The notes under the pieces are model-generated. The model made no database searches and had not been told where the DNA came from. It saw only the letters and a program-made list of their open reading frames with translations. Shown piece by piece: positions 11,348 through 21,050 of a DNA stretch of 64,000 nucleotides; position 1 is the stretch's first letter, and every line of letters begins with the position of its first letter. The stretch spans positions 610,806 through 674,805 of the forward strand of contig NZ_HE997643.1 in assembly GCF_000312485.1 (NCBI RefSeq). The letters are read 5' to 3'. The DNA is from Yersinia massiliensis CCUG 53443. GTDB lineage: Bacteria > Pseudomonadota > Gammaproteobacteria > Enterobacterales > Enterobacteriaceae. Both the position numbers and the translations under genes were made by a program.

Positions 11348-11365
11348 TTCGGGTTTGGGGAGTGC

Positions 11366-11394
11366 AAAGGGGAGGCGAAAGCCTCCCTTTTTTT
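11366..11394 (+). terminator. ptsG terminator
   Basis: GGGAGGC-GAAA-GCCTCCC hairpin with a GAAA tetraloop followed by seven T. Confidence 0.93.
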
Positions 11395-11546
11395 ATGGTT
11401 TTTACGTTCATTTTATTGAGTTATTTATTTTCACCGTCCACATCATGACCCCACTCAAAGATTGACCACCTTCAGATACAAAAAAGCCCGCACGCGGCAG
11501 TTATAGGAGACCGACCGACAACATGCGAGGGGAAATGCGAGATGGT

Positions 11547-12134
11547 TTAGCTTATAGAGCGCGCGAATAACACAGCCATGCGTTGATAGCGGCAGTTGTA
11601 ACCATCAATATTGGCCTGAATCCATTCATCGGGATTTATGCCGGCAAAGGAGATTTTATAACCGCAGTTGATAACGATATGCTCGAAGAGTAGCCTTTGC
11701 GCTCGCCCATTACCTTCACGGAATGGGTGAATAACGTTGAGGTCAGAATAGTATTCCGCCAGTTTTACAATCAGTGAGTCATAGGGCAGGCCAACGAGAT
11801 AATTATCCTGCGCAAGTTGGTTAAATAATCGATTAGCTTCAGGTTCAATACGATTGATATTGCAAAATCGGGTTGTTCCTTTGGTGATATCAATGGTGCG
11901 TAGTTCCCCAGCCCAGACATAAATATCACCAAAAAGGGTTTGGTGCAGTGTACACCAGTATCGTAAATCATAGGGTGGGGGGCTAAATTCTAGCTCCATA
12001 ATAGCCAGTTCGGAAAAATCTTTTTCCATCTCAATAAACTGGTCATCATCAGTAATGCCGAATTTATTGATTAACACCTGACTTCTCGGATAGGTATAGG
12101 GATCTGGCCCATTACCGTATTTATCGCTGCTCAA
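11547..12134 (-). CDS. fic: Fic-domain AMP transferase toxin
   Basis: Fic enzymes transfer AMP (or other nucleotide moieties) to target proteins. The core motif HPFREGNGRAQR at residues 136-147 is intact, with His136 as catalytic base and the phosphate-binding loop complete; as I recall it, the E. coli K-12 Fic protein is degenerate at this site. Length 195 residues, N-terminus SSDKYGNGPDPYTYP like E. coli Fic. The start appears to be TTG at 12134, overlapping the antitoxin stop by 4 bases, which couples their translation. Likely a class I Fic toxin kept silent by its partner. Confidence 0.9.
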   Translation of the reverse strand: MSSDKYGNGPDPYTYPRSQVLINKFGITDDDQFIEMEKDFSELAIMELEFSPPPYDLRYWCTLHQTLFGDIYVWAGELRTIDITKGTTRFCNINRIEPEANRLFNQLAQDNYLVGLPYDSLIVKLAEYYSDLNVIHPFREGNGRAQRLLFEHIVINCGYKISFAGINPDEWIQANIDGYNCRYQRMAVLFARSIS

Positions 12135-12331
12135 CGCGAACTCGGCTGGTTTTTGGCAGCGTATTTATTCACCAGGCTCTGTTTCAGTTTAGCCCTTTCA
12201 TTTTTTGACATTGGCAGCGTTTGATTACTGCTGCTGAGTCCTTCCAAACGCATACTTTCGCGGTAGTTTTCTAACTTTACACGGTTAAAATACTGTTTCT
12301 TCTCAGCCAGACTCGTCATTACATCAGCCAT
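12131..12331 (-). CDS. YhfG-type Fic antitoxin
   Basis: Sixty-six-residue basic protein directly upstream of and overlapping fic. It contains SMRLEG (residues 26-31), which fits the (S/T)xxxE(G/N) inhibitory-helix motif by which class I antitoxins insert a Glu into the Fic ATP site. I chose ATG 12331 because GGAGATC lies just upstream; a longer frame reaching 12430 runs into the end of sgrR and looks non-coding. The pairing and motif follow known VbhA/VbhT-type biology; the function here is inferred. Confidence 0.82.
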   Translation of the reverse strand: MADVMTSLAEKKQYFNRVKLENYRESMRLEGLSSSNQTLPMSKNERAKLKQSLVNKYAAKNQPSSR

Positions 12332-12411
12332 TACGATCTCCGGTAGCGCGTATAGAAATTCAAGTAAAACAAATATACGCGATATTGTGGGGATTTTCAC
12401 TCTAACTGCTC

Positions 12412-14223
12412 TTACTCCGGCTCTAACCACGTGGTTTGGAAATCGAACCAGCCGAGGTTATTCAGGTGGGCTCCTTGTGCGTGTTCAGGAGCTTTTAGCC
12501 GCATCCAGTGATGAAATAGAGGTTGTAACCAACCGCTGCTTGTTACCGTTCTAACCAATTGCTCGCTACTGAGCGTTCGGTTACGCCATTCATTTTGGTA
12601 CGTCTTTATACATCCGTCATCACCACCGGTAATAGATTGGCGCAGCAGCGGGGTGCCCAATAACCATGCGCCGACACTCCACTCTTCCGGTATTGCAAAG
12701 TTAACTGTTCCAAGCCACAAATCTGCATCGGCTTCTCCTTTGGCCCAAGTGGCATAATCCAAGGCCAATAAGGACAAACGAATACCCTGTGTCGCCAACA
12801 TTTTTGCCATTTCGGCCGTTAGCATTGAAAATTCTGGATGCTCAGTGTGGTAAGCCAATGTCAACACTGGCCCATCCTCAGACCCGACCCCCTCTAATAC
12901 TAAGTTCGGATAAAAGGGCGAGTATGCGTCCCCTGTATCAATCCCATGGAACCATGTCGGTAACACGCTGCTGGCAGGGACCCAGAAAGGGCGAATCGGT
13001 GCGATTAGCCCTTGGATCAAATGATAAGGGTTGAGTATTTCTCGCAGCCAACGTCGTTGTTCAATACTGCGCCAATGTGGTGAGCGGCTATCACAGAGCA
13101 AAAAGTAACCACCACGTTCAAGGAACATCTCTTGAGTCGCATCCGAAGGGCTACCGGTTAGACTGGCAGCGAATCCCGAGACATAATCAATATCACTGAT
13201 GCTGGAGCTTAGCCAAGTCGCGCTTTGTACATGGGCAATATTCAGTTGTTCGCAAGAGAGCGCCGATGTGTCAACTGGCGGGCGTTCTTGAGTCCGTGCC
13301 AAATCAGGGAAAATCAGCACCTCAACTTCATCCAACAGTCCGCGAAAACCAAAATAATGGTCAAAGGACTTCATTAGCAAATGCCAGTTATCATTTTCAG
13401 CAACCCGATAGGGGCCAGTGCCAATAGGATGAGAGGCAAAATTTGGCTGTGTAGCATGGTCTTGCGGCAAGATTAGTGCAGAGTGATGGGCTAATAACAA
13501 GGGAAGACGTGGGTCCGGTTGGTTCAACTCGATAACCACACTCAATGGTCCTTGCACACTAATTTGCTGAATATGTGAAAACAGCGGCAACTGAGCGCAG
13601 CGGGTTAACGAGCTAACCACATCATGGCTGGACAGTTCCCGGCCATCATGAAATTGCACGGCTGGGCGTAAATAGAAGCGCCAATGTAACGGATCAAGCA
13701 TTCGCCATTGATGGGCTAAATCAGGTGCAACGTTACCGTTTTCCTCATTGACTCGTGTTAACCCATTAAATATTTGCCGCACCAAATGCAGTTCAGATCG
13801 GCGCAATGGCGTACCGGGGTATAAGTTAGGCATGGTGCGGTAATAAGGAATGCATAGCGCTTGATAATCATCGCGGATCCGATATCCCAGTTTGGTCCGT
13901 AATAAGGGGGTAATGAGTTGTTTATCGTCCCCCAACAAGGCAATGGCTTCATTGAAATCGCCTGAATCTAGCAGTTGTTCCGCTTTTTCAATTAATAACT
14001 GATGTGTGTTCCGCAATAGTTGTAAATATGAGCGTCGACCACGACCTGCCTCAGCCTGCCATATTAACCAGCCCGCTTGTTGCATCTGGACCAGTAATGT
14101 CCGCATGTGGCGCTTAGTACAACACAGTTTGTCTGCTAATTCTTGTAGCGTAATTGACACTGATTGTGCGCCGAGCAAATTCATTAATCGCAAATATTGT
14201 TGCTCAAGGCGTCGACTGGTCAT
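12412..14223 (-). CDS. sgrR: Transcriptional regulator SgrR
   Basis: Regulator of glucose-phosphate stress that activates the small RNA gene sgrS in E. coli. The N-terminal winged helix-turn-helix (about residues 1-70, ELADKLCCTKRHMRTLL) is followed by a solute-binding-protein-type domain (SBP family 5) with blocks LRRSELHLVRQIF, HWRFYLRP and SHPIGTGPY. Length is 603 residues against about 550 in E. coli; extra sequence lies in the middle of the C-terminal domain. In E. coli sgrS lies divergently upstream; here the 142-base upstream gap shows no clear sgrS. Confidence 0.93.
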   Translation of the reverse strand: MTSRRLEQQYLRLMNLLGAQSVSITLQELADKLCCTKRHMRTLLVQMQQAGWLIWQAEAGRGRRSYLQLLRNTHQLLIEKAEQLLDSGDFNEAIALLGDDKQLITPLLRTKLGYRIRDDYQALCIPYYRTMPNLYPGTPLRRSELHLVRQIFNGLTRVNEENGNVAPDLAHQWRMLDPLHWRFYLRPAVQFHDGRELSSHDVVSSLTRCAQLPLFSHIQQISVQGPLSVVIELNQPDPRLPLLLAHHSALILPQDHATQPNFASHPIGTGPYRVAENDNWHLLMKSFDHYFGFRGLLDEVEVLIFPDLARTQERPPVDTSALSCEQLNIAHVQSATWLSSSISDIDYVSGFAASLTGSPSDATQEMFLERGGYFLLCDSRSPHWRSIEQRRWLREILNPYHLIQGLIAPIRPFWVPASSVLPTWFHGIDTGDAYSPFYPNLVLEGVGSEDGPVLTLAYHTEHPEFSMLTAEMAKMLATQGIRLSLLALDYATWAKGEADADLWLGTVNFAIPEEWSVGAWLLGTPLLRQSITGGDDGCIKTYQNEWRNRTLSSEQLVRTVTSSGWLQPLFHHWMRLKAPEHAQGAHLNNLGWFDFQTTWLEPE

Positions 14224-14365
14224 AAAAGCGGAACCTTTTTGATGAAAATTGAGCTGTTTTTAATCTCATCTTTTTAGCCGATAATTTTTATCACAGCAAG
14301 ACTTTGTTGCCCATCACGAGAGACATACAGGGCAAAACGAAGATGACGATAATATTTGAGGTGAA

Positions 14366-15187
14366 ATGATGACGCGATACTTAAACAAAGACACCAAAGT
14401 CTGTATTTCTCTGGCCGCTAGACCCAGTAACTTTGGCACCCGTTTTCATAATTTTTTGTATGACGCGCTCGAACTCGATTATCTCTATAAAGCGTTTACG
14501 ACGACCGATCTGGCGGCGGCTATTGGTGGGGTCAGAGCATTAGGGTTCCGTGGTTGCGCCATTTCAATGCCATTTAAAGAAGCCGTTATTCCTATGGTCG
14601 ATGAGATGGACCCATCAGCCGCAGCAATTAACTCGGTCAATACCTTGGTGAACACAGATGGCTATCTGAAAGCCTATAACACTGACTATATTGCTATCGC
14701 GAAATTGCTACAAACCTATCAGGTGCCTAGCGACAAGGTTTTTGCGCTGCGTGGCAGCGGCGGAATGGCGAAGGCGGTGGCGTTTGCGCTTAAAAATGCG
14801 GGTTTCAAGCAGGGATTCATTATTGCCACCAATGAAAAAACGGGCAAACAATTAGCTGATCAATCAGGTTATCGCTATCAGTCTGATATGCAAGGAGTGC
14901 AGGCCGATATGCTGATTAATGCTACCCCAGTGGGGATGGCTGGCGGTAAAGAAGCGGACAGCATGGCTTTTACTGAGCATGAAGTGAATCACGCAGAGAT
15001 AGTTTTTGATGTCGTGGCGCTACCGGCCGTCACGCCGCTGATCAGTTATGCTAAAACGCAAGGAAAAACCGTTATTACTGGGGCGGAAGTTTTTGCTATT
15101 CAAGCGGTTGAACAATTTGTGCTGTATACCGGTATTCGTCCTGATCAAGCTTTGTTTGAAAAAGCGGCGGCTTACGCCCGAGGTTGA
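14366..15187 (+). CDS. Shikimate dehydrogenase-like protein
   Basis: A 273-residue member of the AroE superfamily. The N-terminal substrate domain has GCAISMPFKEAV and the C-terminal Rossmann domain has ALRGSGGMAKAVAFAL in place of the usual GxGGxx loop. AYNTDYIAI matches the NTD motif of shikimate enzymes. It resembles the SDH-L (HI0607-type) subgroup more than housekeeping AroE, so the physiological substrate is uncertain. Two adjacent ATG codons (14366, 14369) follow TTGAGGTG; either could be used. It is divergent from sgrR. Confidence 0.8.
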   Translation: MMTRYLNKDTKVCISLAARPSNFGTRFHNFLYDALELDYLYKAFTTTDLAAAIGGVRALGFRGCAISMPFKEAVIPMVDEMDPSAAAINSVNTLVNTDGYLKAYNTDYIAIAKLLQTYQVPSDKVFALRGSGGMAKAVAFALKNAGFKQGFIIATNEKTGKQLADQSGYRYQSDMQGVQADMLINATPVGMAGGKEADSMAFTEHEVNHAEIVFDVVALPAVTPLISYAKTQGKTVITGAEVFAIQAVEQFVLYTGIRPDQALFEKAAAYARG

Positions 15188-15265
15188 TGATTGAGGTTGA
15201 AATCAATAGAATTTGTCGCTCATACTACGCATTCCTCATTTTTATCATGATCAAGGAAATGCGTT

Positions 15266-15619
15266 ATGGCCGAAGAAACGATTTTCAGCAAAATTATCCG
15301 CCGTGAAATCCCTGCCGACGTGGTCTACCAAGATGAACTGGTGACCGCGTTTCGCGATATCGCCCCACAGGCACCAACCCATATCTTAATCATTCCCAAC
15401 ATTCTTATTCCGACTGTGAATGATGTCACCGCTGAGCATGAAGCAACATTGGGCCGCATGATCACTGTAGCTGCTAAACTTGCAGAGCAGGAAGGCATTG
15501 CTGAAGATGGCTATCGCCTGATTATCAATTGCAACCGCCATGCGGGGCAGGTGGTCTACCATATCCACATGCATCTGGTGGGTGGCCGTGATTTGGGTTC
15601 CTTGTTGTCACATAAATAA
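15266..15619 (+). CDS. hinT: Purine nucleoside phosphoramidase HinT
   Basis: HIT-family hydrolase that cleaves AMP-lysine and other phosphoramidates. The histidine triad HIHMH is at residues 99-103 within [16 protein letters not shown]. Length 117 residues is normal. It leads a same-strand run hinT-ycfL-lpoB-thiK-nagZ-ycfP in the E. coli order. Confidence 0.96.
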   Translation: MAEETIFSKIIRREIPADVVYQDELVTAFRDIAPQAPTHILIIPNILIPTVNDVTAEHEATLGRMITVAAKLAEQEGIAEDGYRLIINCNRHAGQVVYHIHMHLVGGRDLGSLLSHK

Positions 15620-15719
15620 AGCTGTCACGCCTGTAAAGCTGTTGCATAAGTCAATTGCCAGATAAATCAGTCGCCACATAAATAGCGATAATCATGTTGA
15701 GACTAACAGAGGTAAGCCT

Positions 15720-16109
15720 ATGCGCCGTGTGAAGGCGTTTTTGTTACCAGCAATAGTATTCGCGAGTGTAGCGGTATTGCTGGGGTGCAGCAGTCCAAAA
15801 GGGATTGCAGTCAATAAACAGCAAACCGTGGTTATGGATTCGTCAGTACTGACGGCGGGTATTTTGGCTTCTCAACCCTCAATCTCAACCTCTTCGGGCA
15901 ACAATGTTGCGCGTTCAGTCATCAGCAATAGCCAGAATAAGTCAGTCAAAATCAACTATCGTTTTTATTGGTATGATGAGCAGGGCTTAGAAGTTGCACC
16001 GGTTGAAGTGCCGCGCACGATTCTGATTGCTCCGGACGATGATGTAGACGTTCAATCCATCAATAATAATTTTAATGCGCGCAGTGCGCGACTTTATGTT
16101 TTTTTATAA
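15720..16109 (+). CDS. ycfL: YcfL family lipoprotein
   Basis: 129-residue protein with a hydrophobic signal ending in the lipobox LLGC (Cys about 23), then a small beta-rich domain typical of DUF1425/YcfL. Function is not established; its position next to lpoB suggests an envelope role. ATG 15720 follows AGAGGTAAG. Confidence 0.9.
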   Translation: MRRVKAFLLPAIVFASVAVLLGCSSPKGIAVNKQQTVVMDSSVLTAGILASQPSISTSSGNNVARSVISNSQNKSVKINYRFYWYDEQGLEVAPVEVPRTILIAPDDDVDVQSINNNFNARSARLYVFL

Positions 16110-16152
16110 CTGACTGATTTTAAAAAAATTCAGTCACTATTGGAGTGGGACA

Positions 16153-16737
16153 ATGAAAAGGTATTTATCTGTAGCACTCGCAGCGCTGGTGTTGACGGGG
16201 TGTATAAATCCGCAACCGGTAGAGCAAACGCCTACACCGCCAGTCACTATAGAGCCGGTCACTCCACCAGTCATCGAAACACCCCCACCGGTAGATACCG
16301 TACCGCAACCACCGAAAGTGCAGCAGTCGATTGATTGGGCACCCAGCGTAGAGCCGTTAGTGGCGCAAATGGTGAACAGTAACGAGGTGGCTAATGGCAG
16401 TATCTTGCTAGTCGATAGCGTAAAAAATAATACTAATGGCACATTACAGATGGCAAAAGCCACTGCTGCATTGCATCAGGTACTGACATCAAATAAGAAA
16501 TTTGTACTGATCTCGCCGCAACAATTAGCTGTTGCGAAACAGACGTTGGGATTATCGGAAGAGGATAGTTTAGGCTCACGAAGCAAAGCGATTGGTCTGG
16601 CCCGTTATGTCGGTGCGCAATATGTGTTGTACAGCGATGTTAGCGGTGATGTGAAAACGCCGACTATTGAAATGCAACTGATGCAAGCTCAAACGGGCGA
16701 AATTATCTGGTCAGGTAATGGCCCAATCCAACGCTGA
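16153..16737 (+). CDS. lpoB: Penicillin-binding-protein activator LpoB
   Basis: Outer-membrane lipoprotein that crosses the periplasm to stimulate PBP1b. The signal ends in LTGC (Cys about 17), followed by a disordered Pro/Thr-rich linker (about residues 20-57) and the globular C-terminal domain with LVDSVKNNTNGTLQ and YVGAQYVLYSDVSG. At 194 residues it is a little shorter than E. coli LpoB, mainly in the linker. Its 3' end overlaps thiK by 20 bases. Confidence 0.95.
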   Translation: MKRYLSVALAALVLTGCINPQPVEQTPTPPVTIEPVTPPVIETPPPVDTVPQPPKVQQSIDWAPSVEPLVAQMVNSNEVANGSILLVDSVKNNTNGTLQMAKATAALHQVLTSNKKFVLISPQQLAVAKQTLGLSEEDSLGSRSKAIGLARYVGAQYVLYSDVSGDVKTPTIEMQLMQAQTGEIIWSGNGPIQR

Positions 16738-17584
16738 TTCTACCCTGCTAGCGCTAATTAAAAGCATCAATCCGGCGATGAAAGTCGCCGATTATCAGAT
16801 TAGCGCTGTTTCTGGCCTGACCGGTGAAAGCTGGCGAATCACAGCCCCCAATATCGATTGGCTAGCGCGGGAACAGTCGGCGCATAGAACGCAACTGGGC
16901 GTTGAGCGTCGGCGAGAACGAAAACTGTTGCGACATGTCGCTGGCAGTGAAATATCACCGTCTATTATTGGCGCGGATCAGCACTGGTTACTCGTCAAAT
17001 GGCTTGATGGTGACGTTGTCACAAGTAAGCAATTCATTGAATTTGCAGATAATGGTGAGCTGGCGAAAATATTAACGCGTCTACATGGGTTAACACCCAG
17101 TGGTTATCGTCTTGATTTGCGTGCTCAGTTAATCCGCTACGGTCATTTGTGTGATCCCAAGCGTTGCTCGCCCGGTTGGTTAAGGCATCATCATGATTTT
17201 CTGCGCAGGCCACAGCCGCAGCCAATAAAATTAGCCCCTTTGCATATGGATATTCATCCCGGCAATCTTTTGAGTACTTCGACTGGGTTGAAGCTAATTG
17301 ATTGGGAATATGCCGCTGATGGTGATATTGCACTGGATATTGCAGCATTGTTTCGTGGCAACCCGTGGTCGGCGGAACAGCAAACAACTTTCTTACAGCA
17401 CTATTGCCGTGGCGAGCAGGGCTATCATGATATTGCGCGCCTTTCTTGCCAGATACAGCAATGGCTGCCGTGGGTTGATTACTTGATGCTAATGTGGTTT
17501 GAAGTGCGTTGGCAGCAGACACGGGATGCGGTATTTCTACAATGGGCTGCGCCATTGCGTCAGCGTTTTAATCTGCCTTTTTAA
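16718..17584 (+). CDS. thiK: Thiamine kinase
   Basis: APH-fold small-molecule kinase that phosphorylates thiamine in salvage. Kinase motifs are HMDIHPGNLL (catalytic loop) and LIDWEYAADGD (metal-binding Asp). Length 288 residues. The start ATG 16718 lies inside lpoB, so translation is probably coupled. Identity rests on the APH motifs plus its conserved place between lpoB and nagZ. Confidence 0.9.
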   Translation: MAQSNADSTLLALIKSINPAMKVADYQISAVSGLTGESWRITAPNIDWLAREQSAHRTQLGVERRRERKLLRHVAGSEISPSIIGADQHWLLVKWLDGDVVTSKQFIEFADNGELAKILTRLHGLTPSGYRLDLRAQLIRYGHLCDPKRCSPGWLRHHHDFLRRPQPQPIKLAPLHMDIHPGNLLSTSTGLKLIDWEYAADGDIALDIAALFRGNPWSAEQQTTFLQHYCRGEQGYHDIARLSCQIQQWLPWVDYLMLMWFEVRWQQTRDAVFLQWAAPLRQRFNLPF

Positions 17585-17611
17585 GGCTTAATCTAAATTT
17601 ACGAGGTTGTT

Positions 17612-18640
17612 GTGGGTCCAGTGATGTTAGACGTTGCCAGCTATGAGCTGGACGCAGAAGAACGTGAGATTTTAAAACACCCGCTGGTGGGCGGGCTGAT
17701 TTTGTTCAGCCGCAATTACCATGATGCCGAACAGTTGCGTGAGCTAATTCGCCAAATTCGGGCGGCATCCCATGATCGGTTGGTGGTGGCAGTTGATCAG
17801 GAAGGTGGTCGGGTGCAGCGTTTTCGTGACGGTTTTACTCGCTTACCTGCGGCCCAGTCTTTTGCGGCCATCAACGATGTGGCAACCGCCGCTCAACTTG
17901 CACAAGAAGCGGGTTGGCTGATGGCAGCAGAAATGATCTCAATGGATATCGATATCAGCTTCGCGCCAGTACTGGATATTGGGCATGTCAGTGCCGCGAT
18001 TGGTGAACGCTCGTTCCACAGTGACCCGCAACAGGCATTGAAGATGGCCGAGTGCTTTATTCGCGGGATGCATAGCGCAGGGATGAAAACGACGGGCAAG
18101 CATTTCCCCGGTCATGGCGCGGTCACAGCAGACTCCCACAAAGAAACCCCCCGTGATAATCGAACACTGGCAGAAATCCGCACTCATGATATGGTTATAT
18201 TTCGTGAACTGATTGCGCGTGGATTATTGGACGCCATTATGCCTGCCCACGTCATTTATACTGAAGCAGATGCGCGTCCGGCAAGCGGTTCCGCTTATTG
18301 GCTTCAACAGATATTGCGGCAAGAGTTAGGCTTCGATGGCATCATCTTTTCCGATGATTTATCGATGGAAGGTGCTGCGATTATGGGCAGTTACGCTGAG
18401 CGCGGCCAAGCATCGTTGGATGCGGGTTGCGACATGATTTTGGTGTGCAATAACCGTCAGGGGGCTGTCAGTGTGCTCGATAACCTGTCCCCGGTCAAAG
18501 CAGACCAACTGACGCGCTTGTATCATTCTGGGCAGTTCAGTCGTCAAGCGTTGATGGCATCATCGCGCTGGCAGCAGGCAAATAAGGCATTAACTGAGCT
18601 CAGCGAACGTTGGGATGCACATAAGAATTCATTGGGATAG
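17612..18640 (+). CDS. nagZ: Beta-N-acetylhexosaminidase NagZ
   Basis: Cytoplasmic GH3 enzyme that removes GlcNAc from anhydro-muropeptides in cell-wall recycling and indirectly feeds AmpC induction. The start is GTG 17612 ([14 protein letters not shown]), preceded by ACGAGG. Signature blocks are [18 protein letters not shown] with the loop His, and [12 protein letters not shown] with the nucleophile Asp. Length 342 residues. Confidence 0.96.
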   Translation: MGPVMLDVASYELDAEEREILKHPLVGGLILFSRNYHDAEQLRELIRQIRAASHDRLVVAVDQEGGRVQRFRDGFTRLPAAQSFAAINDVATAAQLAQEAGWLMAAEMISMDIDISFAPVLDIGHVSAAIGERSFHSDPQQALKMAECFIRGMHSAGMKTTGKHFPGHGAVTADSHKETPRDNRTLAEIRTHDMVIFRELIARGLLDAIMPAHVIYTEADARPASGSAYWLQQILRQELGFDGIIFSDDLSMEGAAIMGSYAERGQASLDAGCDMILVCNNRQGAVSVLDNLSPVKADQLTRLYHSGQFSRQALMASSRWQQANKALTELSERWDAHKNSLG

Positions 18641-18662
18641 GTTTTAAGTCGCGAGGATAAAT

Positions 18663-19205
18663 ATGATCGTCTACTTACATGGTTTTGATTCCAACAGCCC
18701 CGGCAATCATGAAAAAGTTCTGCAGTTGCAGTTCATCGATCCGGATGTGCGTTTTATCAGCTATAGCACCTTGCATCCTCGCCATGATATGCAGCATTTA
18801 TTGAAAGAAGTGGATAAAGCCATTCAGCAAGGTGGCGATACTCGATCATTGATTTGTGGTGTCGGGTTGGGCGGATTTTGGGCTGAGCGTATTGGTTTCC
18901 TGTGTGGGATCCGTCAAGTCGCTTTCAACCCCAATCTCTACCCGCAGGATAATATGGGCGGAAAAATAGACCGTCCTGAAGAGTATGTGGATATCGCCAG
19001 CAAATGTATCAATAACTTCCGCGAGAAGAACCGTGATCGTTGCCTCGTCGTGCTGTCTCGCCATGATGAAATGCTTGATAGCCAGCGAACAGCGGGTGAT
19101 TTGCATCCTTTCTATGAAATTGTTTGGGATGAGAAACAAAGCCACAAATTTAAAGATCTTTCGCCTCATCTACAGCGTATTAAGGCATTTAAGACGCTAG
19201 GCTAA
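18663..19205 (+). CDS. ycfP: UPF0227 esterase-like protein YcfP
   Basis: 180-residue alpha/beta-hydrolase-like protein. [10 protein letters not shown] marks the N-terminal oxyanion region, and [14 protein letters not shown] occupies the nucleophile elbow, where Gly-Val-Gly-Leu-Gly-Gly replaces the usual GxSxG, so hydrolytic activity is doubtful. It is 22 bases after nagZ and followed by a terminator at 19266. Function unknown. Confidence 0.92.
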   Translation: MIVYLHGFDSNSPGNHEKVLQLQFIDPDVRFISYSTLHPRHDMQHLLKEVDKAIQQGGDTRSLICGVGLGGFWAERIGFLCGIRQVAFNPNLYPQDNMGGKIDRPEEYVDIASKCINNFREKNRDRCLVVLSRHDEMLDSQRTAGDLHPFYEIVWDEKQSHKFKDLSPHLQRIKAFKTLG

Positions 19206-19265
19206 ACCAGTTTATGTTAATGATGGGTTAATAGTACTGCCCATCACACATAGTCACCTGGTTTG

Positions 19266-19291
19266 AAAAGGGTTCGTCGAGCCCTTTTTTT
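19266..19291 (+). terminator. Terminator after ycfP
   Basis: AAAAGGGTTC / GAGCCCTTTT arms (one T-G pair) with a short GTC loop and a T-run. It ends the hinT-to-ycfP transcription unit. Confidence 0.85.
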
Positions 19292-19430
19292 AGGCCATTT
19301 CCATCGCTGAAAATGTCAAAACCCTTTCCTTTTGCACAACACATAGAAAATTTTCAAAACGTGACATACGCCTAACTATTTGAATCCTATTCGAGAAAAA
19401 TCTCTTTGTTGCCACTTTAATCAAAAAAAC

Positions 19431-19444
19431 TTGATATATATCAA
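19431..19444 (+). promoter_or_regulatory. FNR box upstream of ndh
   Basis: TTGATATATATCAA is a perfect match to the FNR consensus TTGAT-N4-ATCAA, about 136 bases before the ndh start. In E. coli FNR represses ndh without oxygen, and the same is inferred here. The remaining 19206-19579 gap holds the ycfP terminator and the ndh leader. Confidence 0.85.
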
Positions 19445-19579
19445 TTTTGGTATGACCAAATGACCCTGCATGATATTCTGACTACAGATTATCGACTTAG
19501 TATCAGCGAACCCTATGTTATCTAAGGATATTATTTGTTTACCCTTAGCTAACAATTGGTTCACATTTAGGGGGTCATT

Positions 19580-20884
19580 TTGACAACGCCGAAGAAAAAA
19601 ATCGTTATTATTGGTGGTGGAGCTGGCGGTCTTGAGCTGGCAACAAGTTTGGGCCATAAGCTGGGCCGCAGCAAAAAAGCTGAGATAGTTCTGGTCGATC
19701 GCAATCACAGCCATTTGTGGAAACCATTGTTGCATGAAGTAGCAACGGGTTCCTTGGATGATGGTGTCGATGCACTGAGCTATCTGGCCCATGCCCGTAA
19801 CCACTTTTTTAATTTCCAGTTGGGTTCTTTAACGAACATCAACCGTGAGACGAAAACGTTGAGCTTGGCTGAGATTTGCGATGAACACGGTGATATTTTG
19901 GTCACCGAGCGTGAATTAAGCTACGACATCTTAGTGATGGCGCTGGGTAGTACCTCGAATGATTTCGGTACGCCGGGCGTTAAAGAGAACTGCATCTTCT
20001 TGGACAATCCGCATCAAGCACATCGTTTCCATAACGAAATGCTTAACCTGTTCCTAAAATACTCAGCGCAACCGGGTGAGAAGGGCAAAGTTAACATTGC
20101 TATCGTTGGCGGTGGCGCGACAGGTGTAGAACTCTCTGCGGAGTTACATAATGCGGTAAAACAGCTACACAGTTACGGTTTTGAAGGTTTGGATAACCAA
20201 GCACTGAATGTGACTCTAGTCGAAGCGGGTGAGCGTATTCTGCCGGCACTTCCGCCGCGTATTTCAACGGCTGCGCATCAGGAACTGACTAAGTTGGGTG
20301 TCCGCGTATTAACCAAAACGATGGTTACTAGCGCTGACGAGAACGGTCTGAATACCAAAGACGGTGAGTTTATTAATGCGGACCTCATGGTTTGGGCTGC
20401 GGGGATCAAAGCGCCGGATTTTATGAAAGATATCGCTGGGCTGGAAACCAACCGCATTAACCAGTTGGTCGTCGAGCCGACTCTGCAAACCACCCGTGAT
20501 CCAAATATTTTTGCTATCGGTGACTGTGCCTCTTGCCCTCAACCGAGTGGCGGTTTTGTGCCACCACGTGCACAGTCAGCGCATCAGATGGCCAGCCGTT
20601 GCTACAGCAACATTTTGGCACTGCTCAACGACCAACCGCTAAAGCCATACATTTACAAAGACCACGGTTCACTGGTATCTCTGTCTAAATTCAGCACCGT
20701 AGGTAGCCTGATGGGCAACCTTATGCGTGGCTCCATGATGGTCGAAGGGCGGGTAGCACGCGTCGTCTATATCTCGCTGTATCGTATGCATCAAGTGGCA
20801 TTGCATGGTTATACCAAGACTGGCTTGATGATGCTGGTGGGTGGGATTAATCGGGTTATTCGGCCACGTCTTAAGCTTCACTAA
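19580..20884 (+). CDS. ndh: NADH dehydrogenase II
   Basis: Single-subunit, non-proton-pumping NADH:quinone oxidoreductase at the inner membrane. FAD-binding [12 protein letters not shown] is at the N-terminus and the NADH-binding loop [14 protein letters not shown] near residue 175. The 434 residues match E. coli Ndh throughout, including the C-terminal membrane-attaching region [12 protein letters not shown]. The start is TTG 19580, as in E. coli, after TTAGGGGGTC. Confidence 0.97.
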   Translation: MTTPKKKIVIIGGGAGGLELATSLGHKLGRSKKAEIVLVDRNHSHLWKPLLHEVATGSLDDGVDALSYLAHARNHFFNFQLGSLTNINRETKTLSLAEICDEHGDILVTERELSYDILVMALGSTSNDFGTPGVKENCIFLDNPHQAHRFHNEMLNLFLKYSAQPGEKGKVNIAIVGGGATGVELSAELHNAVKQLHSYGFEGLDNQALNVTLVEAGERILPALPPRISTAAHQELTKLGVRVLTKTMVTSADENGLNTKDGEFINADLMVWAAGIKAPDFMKDIAGLETNRINQLVVEPTLQTTRDPNIFAIGDCASCPQPSGGFVPPRAQSAHQMASRCYSNILALLNDQPLKPYIYKDHGSLVSLSKFSTVGSLMGNLMRGSMMVEGRVARVVYISLYRMHQVALHGYTKTGLMMLVGGINRVIRPRLKLH

Positions 20885-20895
20885 TTTCCCCTTCG

Positions 20896-20927
20896 TCCTG
20901 AACGCCGCAGCGTTGTTAGCGGCGTTC
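20896..20927 (+). repeat. 32-bp hairpin repeat, copy 1
   Basis: Identical to 21019-21050. The unit is an inverted repeat, GAACGCCGC / GCGGCGTTC, around a 10-base loop. It lies 12 bases after the ndh stop and could act as a terminator or mRNA 3'-end stabiliser. Confidence 0.85.
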
Positions 20928-21018
20928 GCTTACCCGAATCACTGACTGATGTCAGCTCATCGGGATGCGCTCCTTGCTGCCTAGCTGCAACGTCCATGAC
21001 TTTGGGGAACCGGTTTGC

Positions 21019-21050
21019 TCCTGAACGCCGCAGCGTTGTTAGCGGCGTTC
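21019..21050 (+). repeat. 32-bp hairpin repeat, copy 2
   Basis: Exact second copy of the 20896-20927 unit, offset by 123 bases. The intervening DNA is not obviously duplicated. From here to the ycfJ start (21051-21387, 337 bases) I see no gene; it must contain the ycfJ promoter and has a GC-rich stretch about 21254-21271 (GACGGCGAG ... CACGCCG) with no clear fold. Confidence 0.85.

Noticed and set aside
12332-12430. N-terminal extension of the Fic antitoxin
   Set aside because: It reaches into the end of sgrR, has no ribosome site, and is absent from the YhfG family; GGAGATC precedes ATG 12331.
14224-14365. sgrS gene in the sgrR upstream gap
   Set aside because: No segment complementary to the ptsG ribosome-site region and no Rho-independent terminator on either strand of this 142-base gap.
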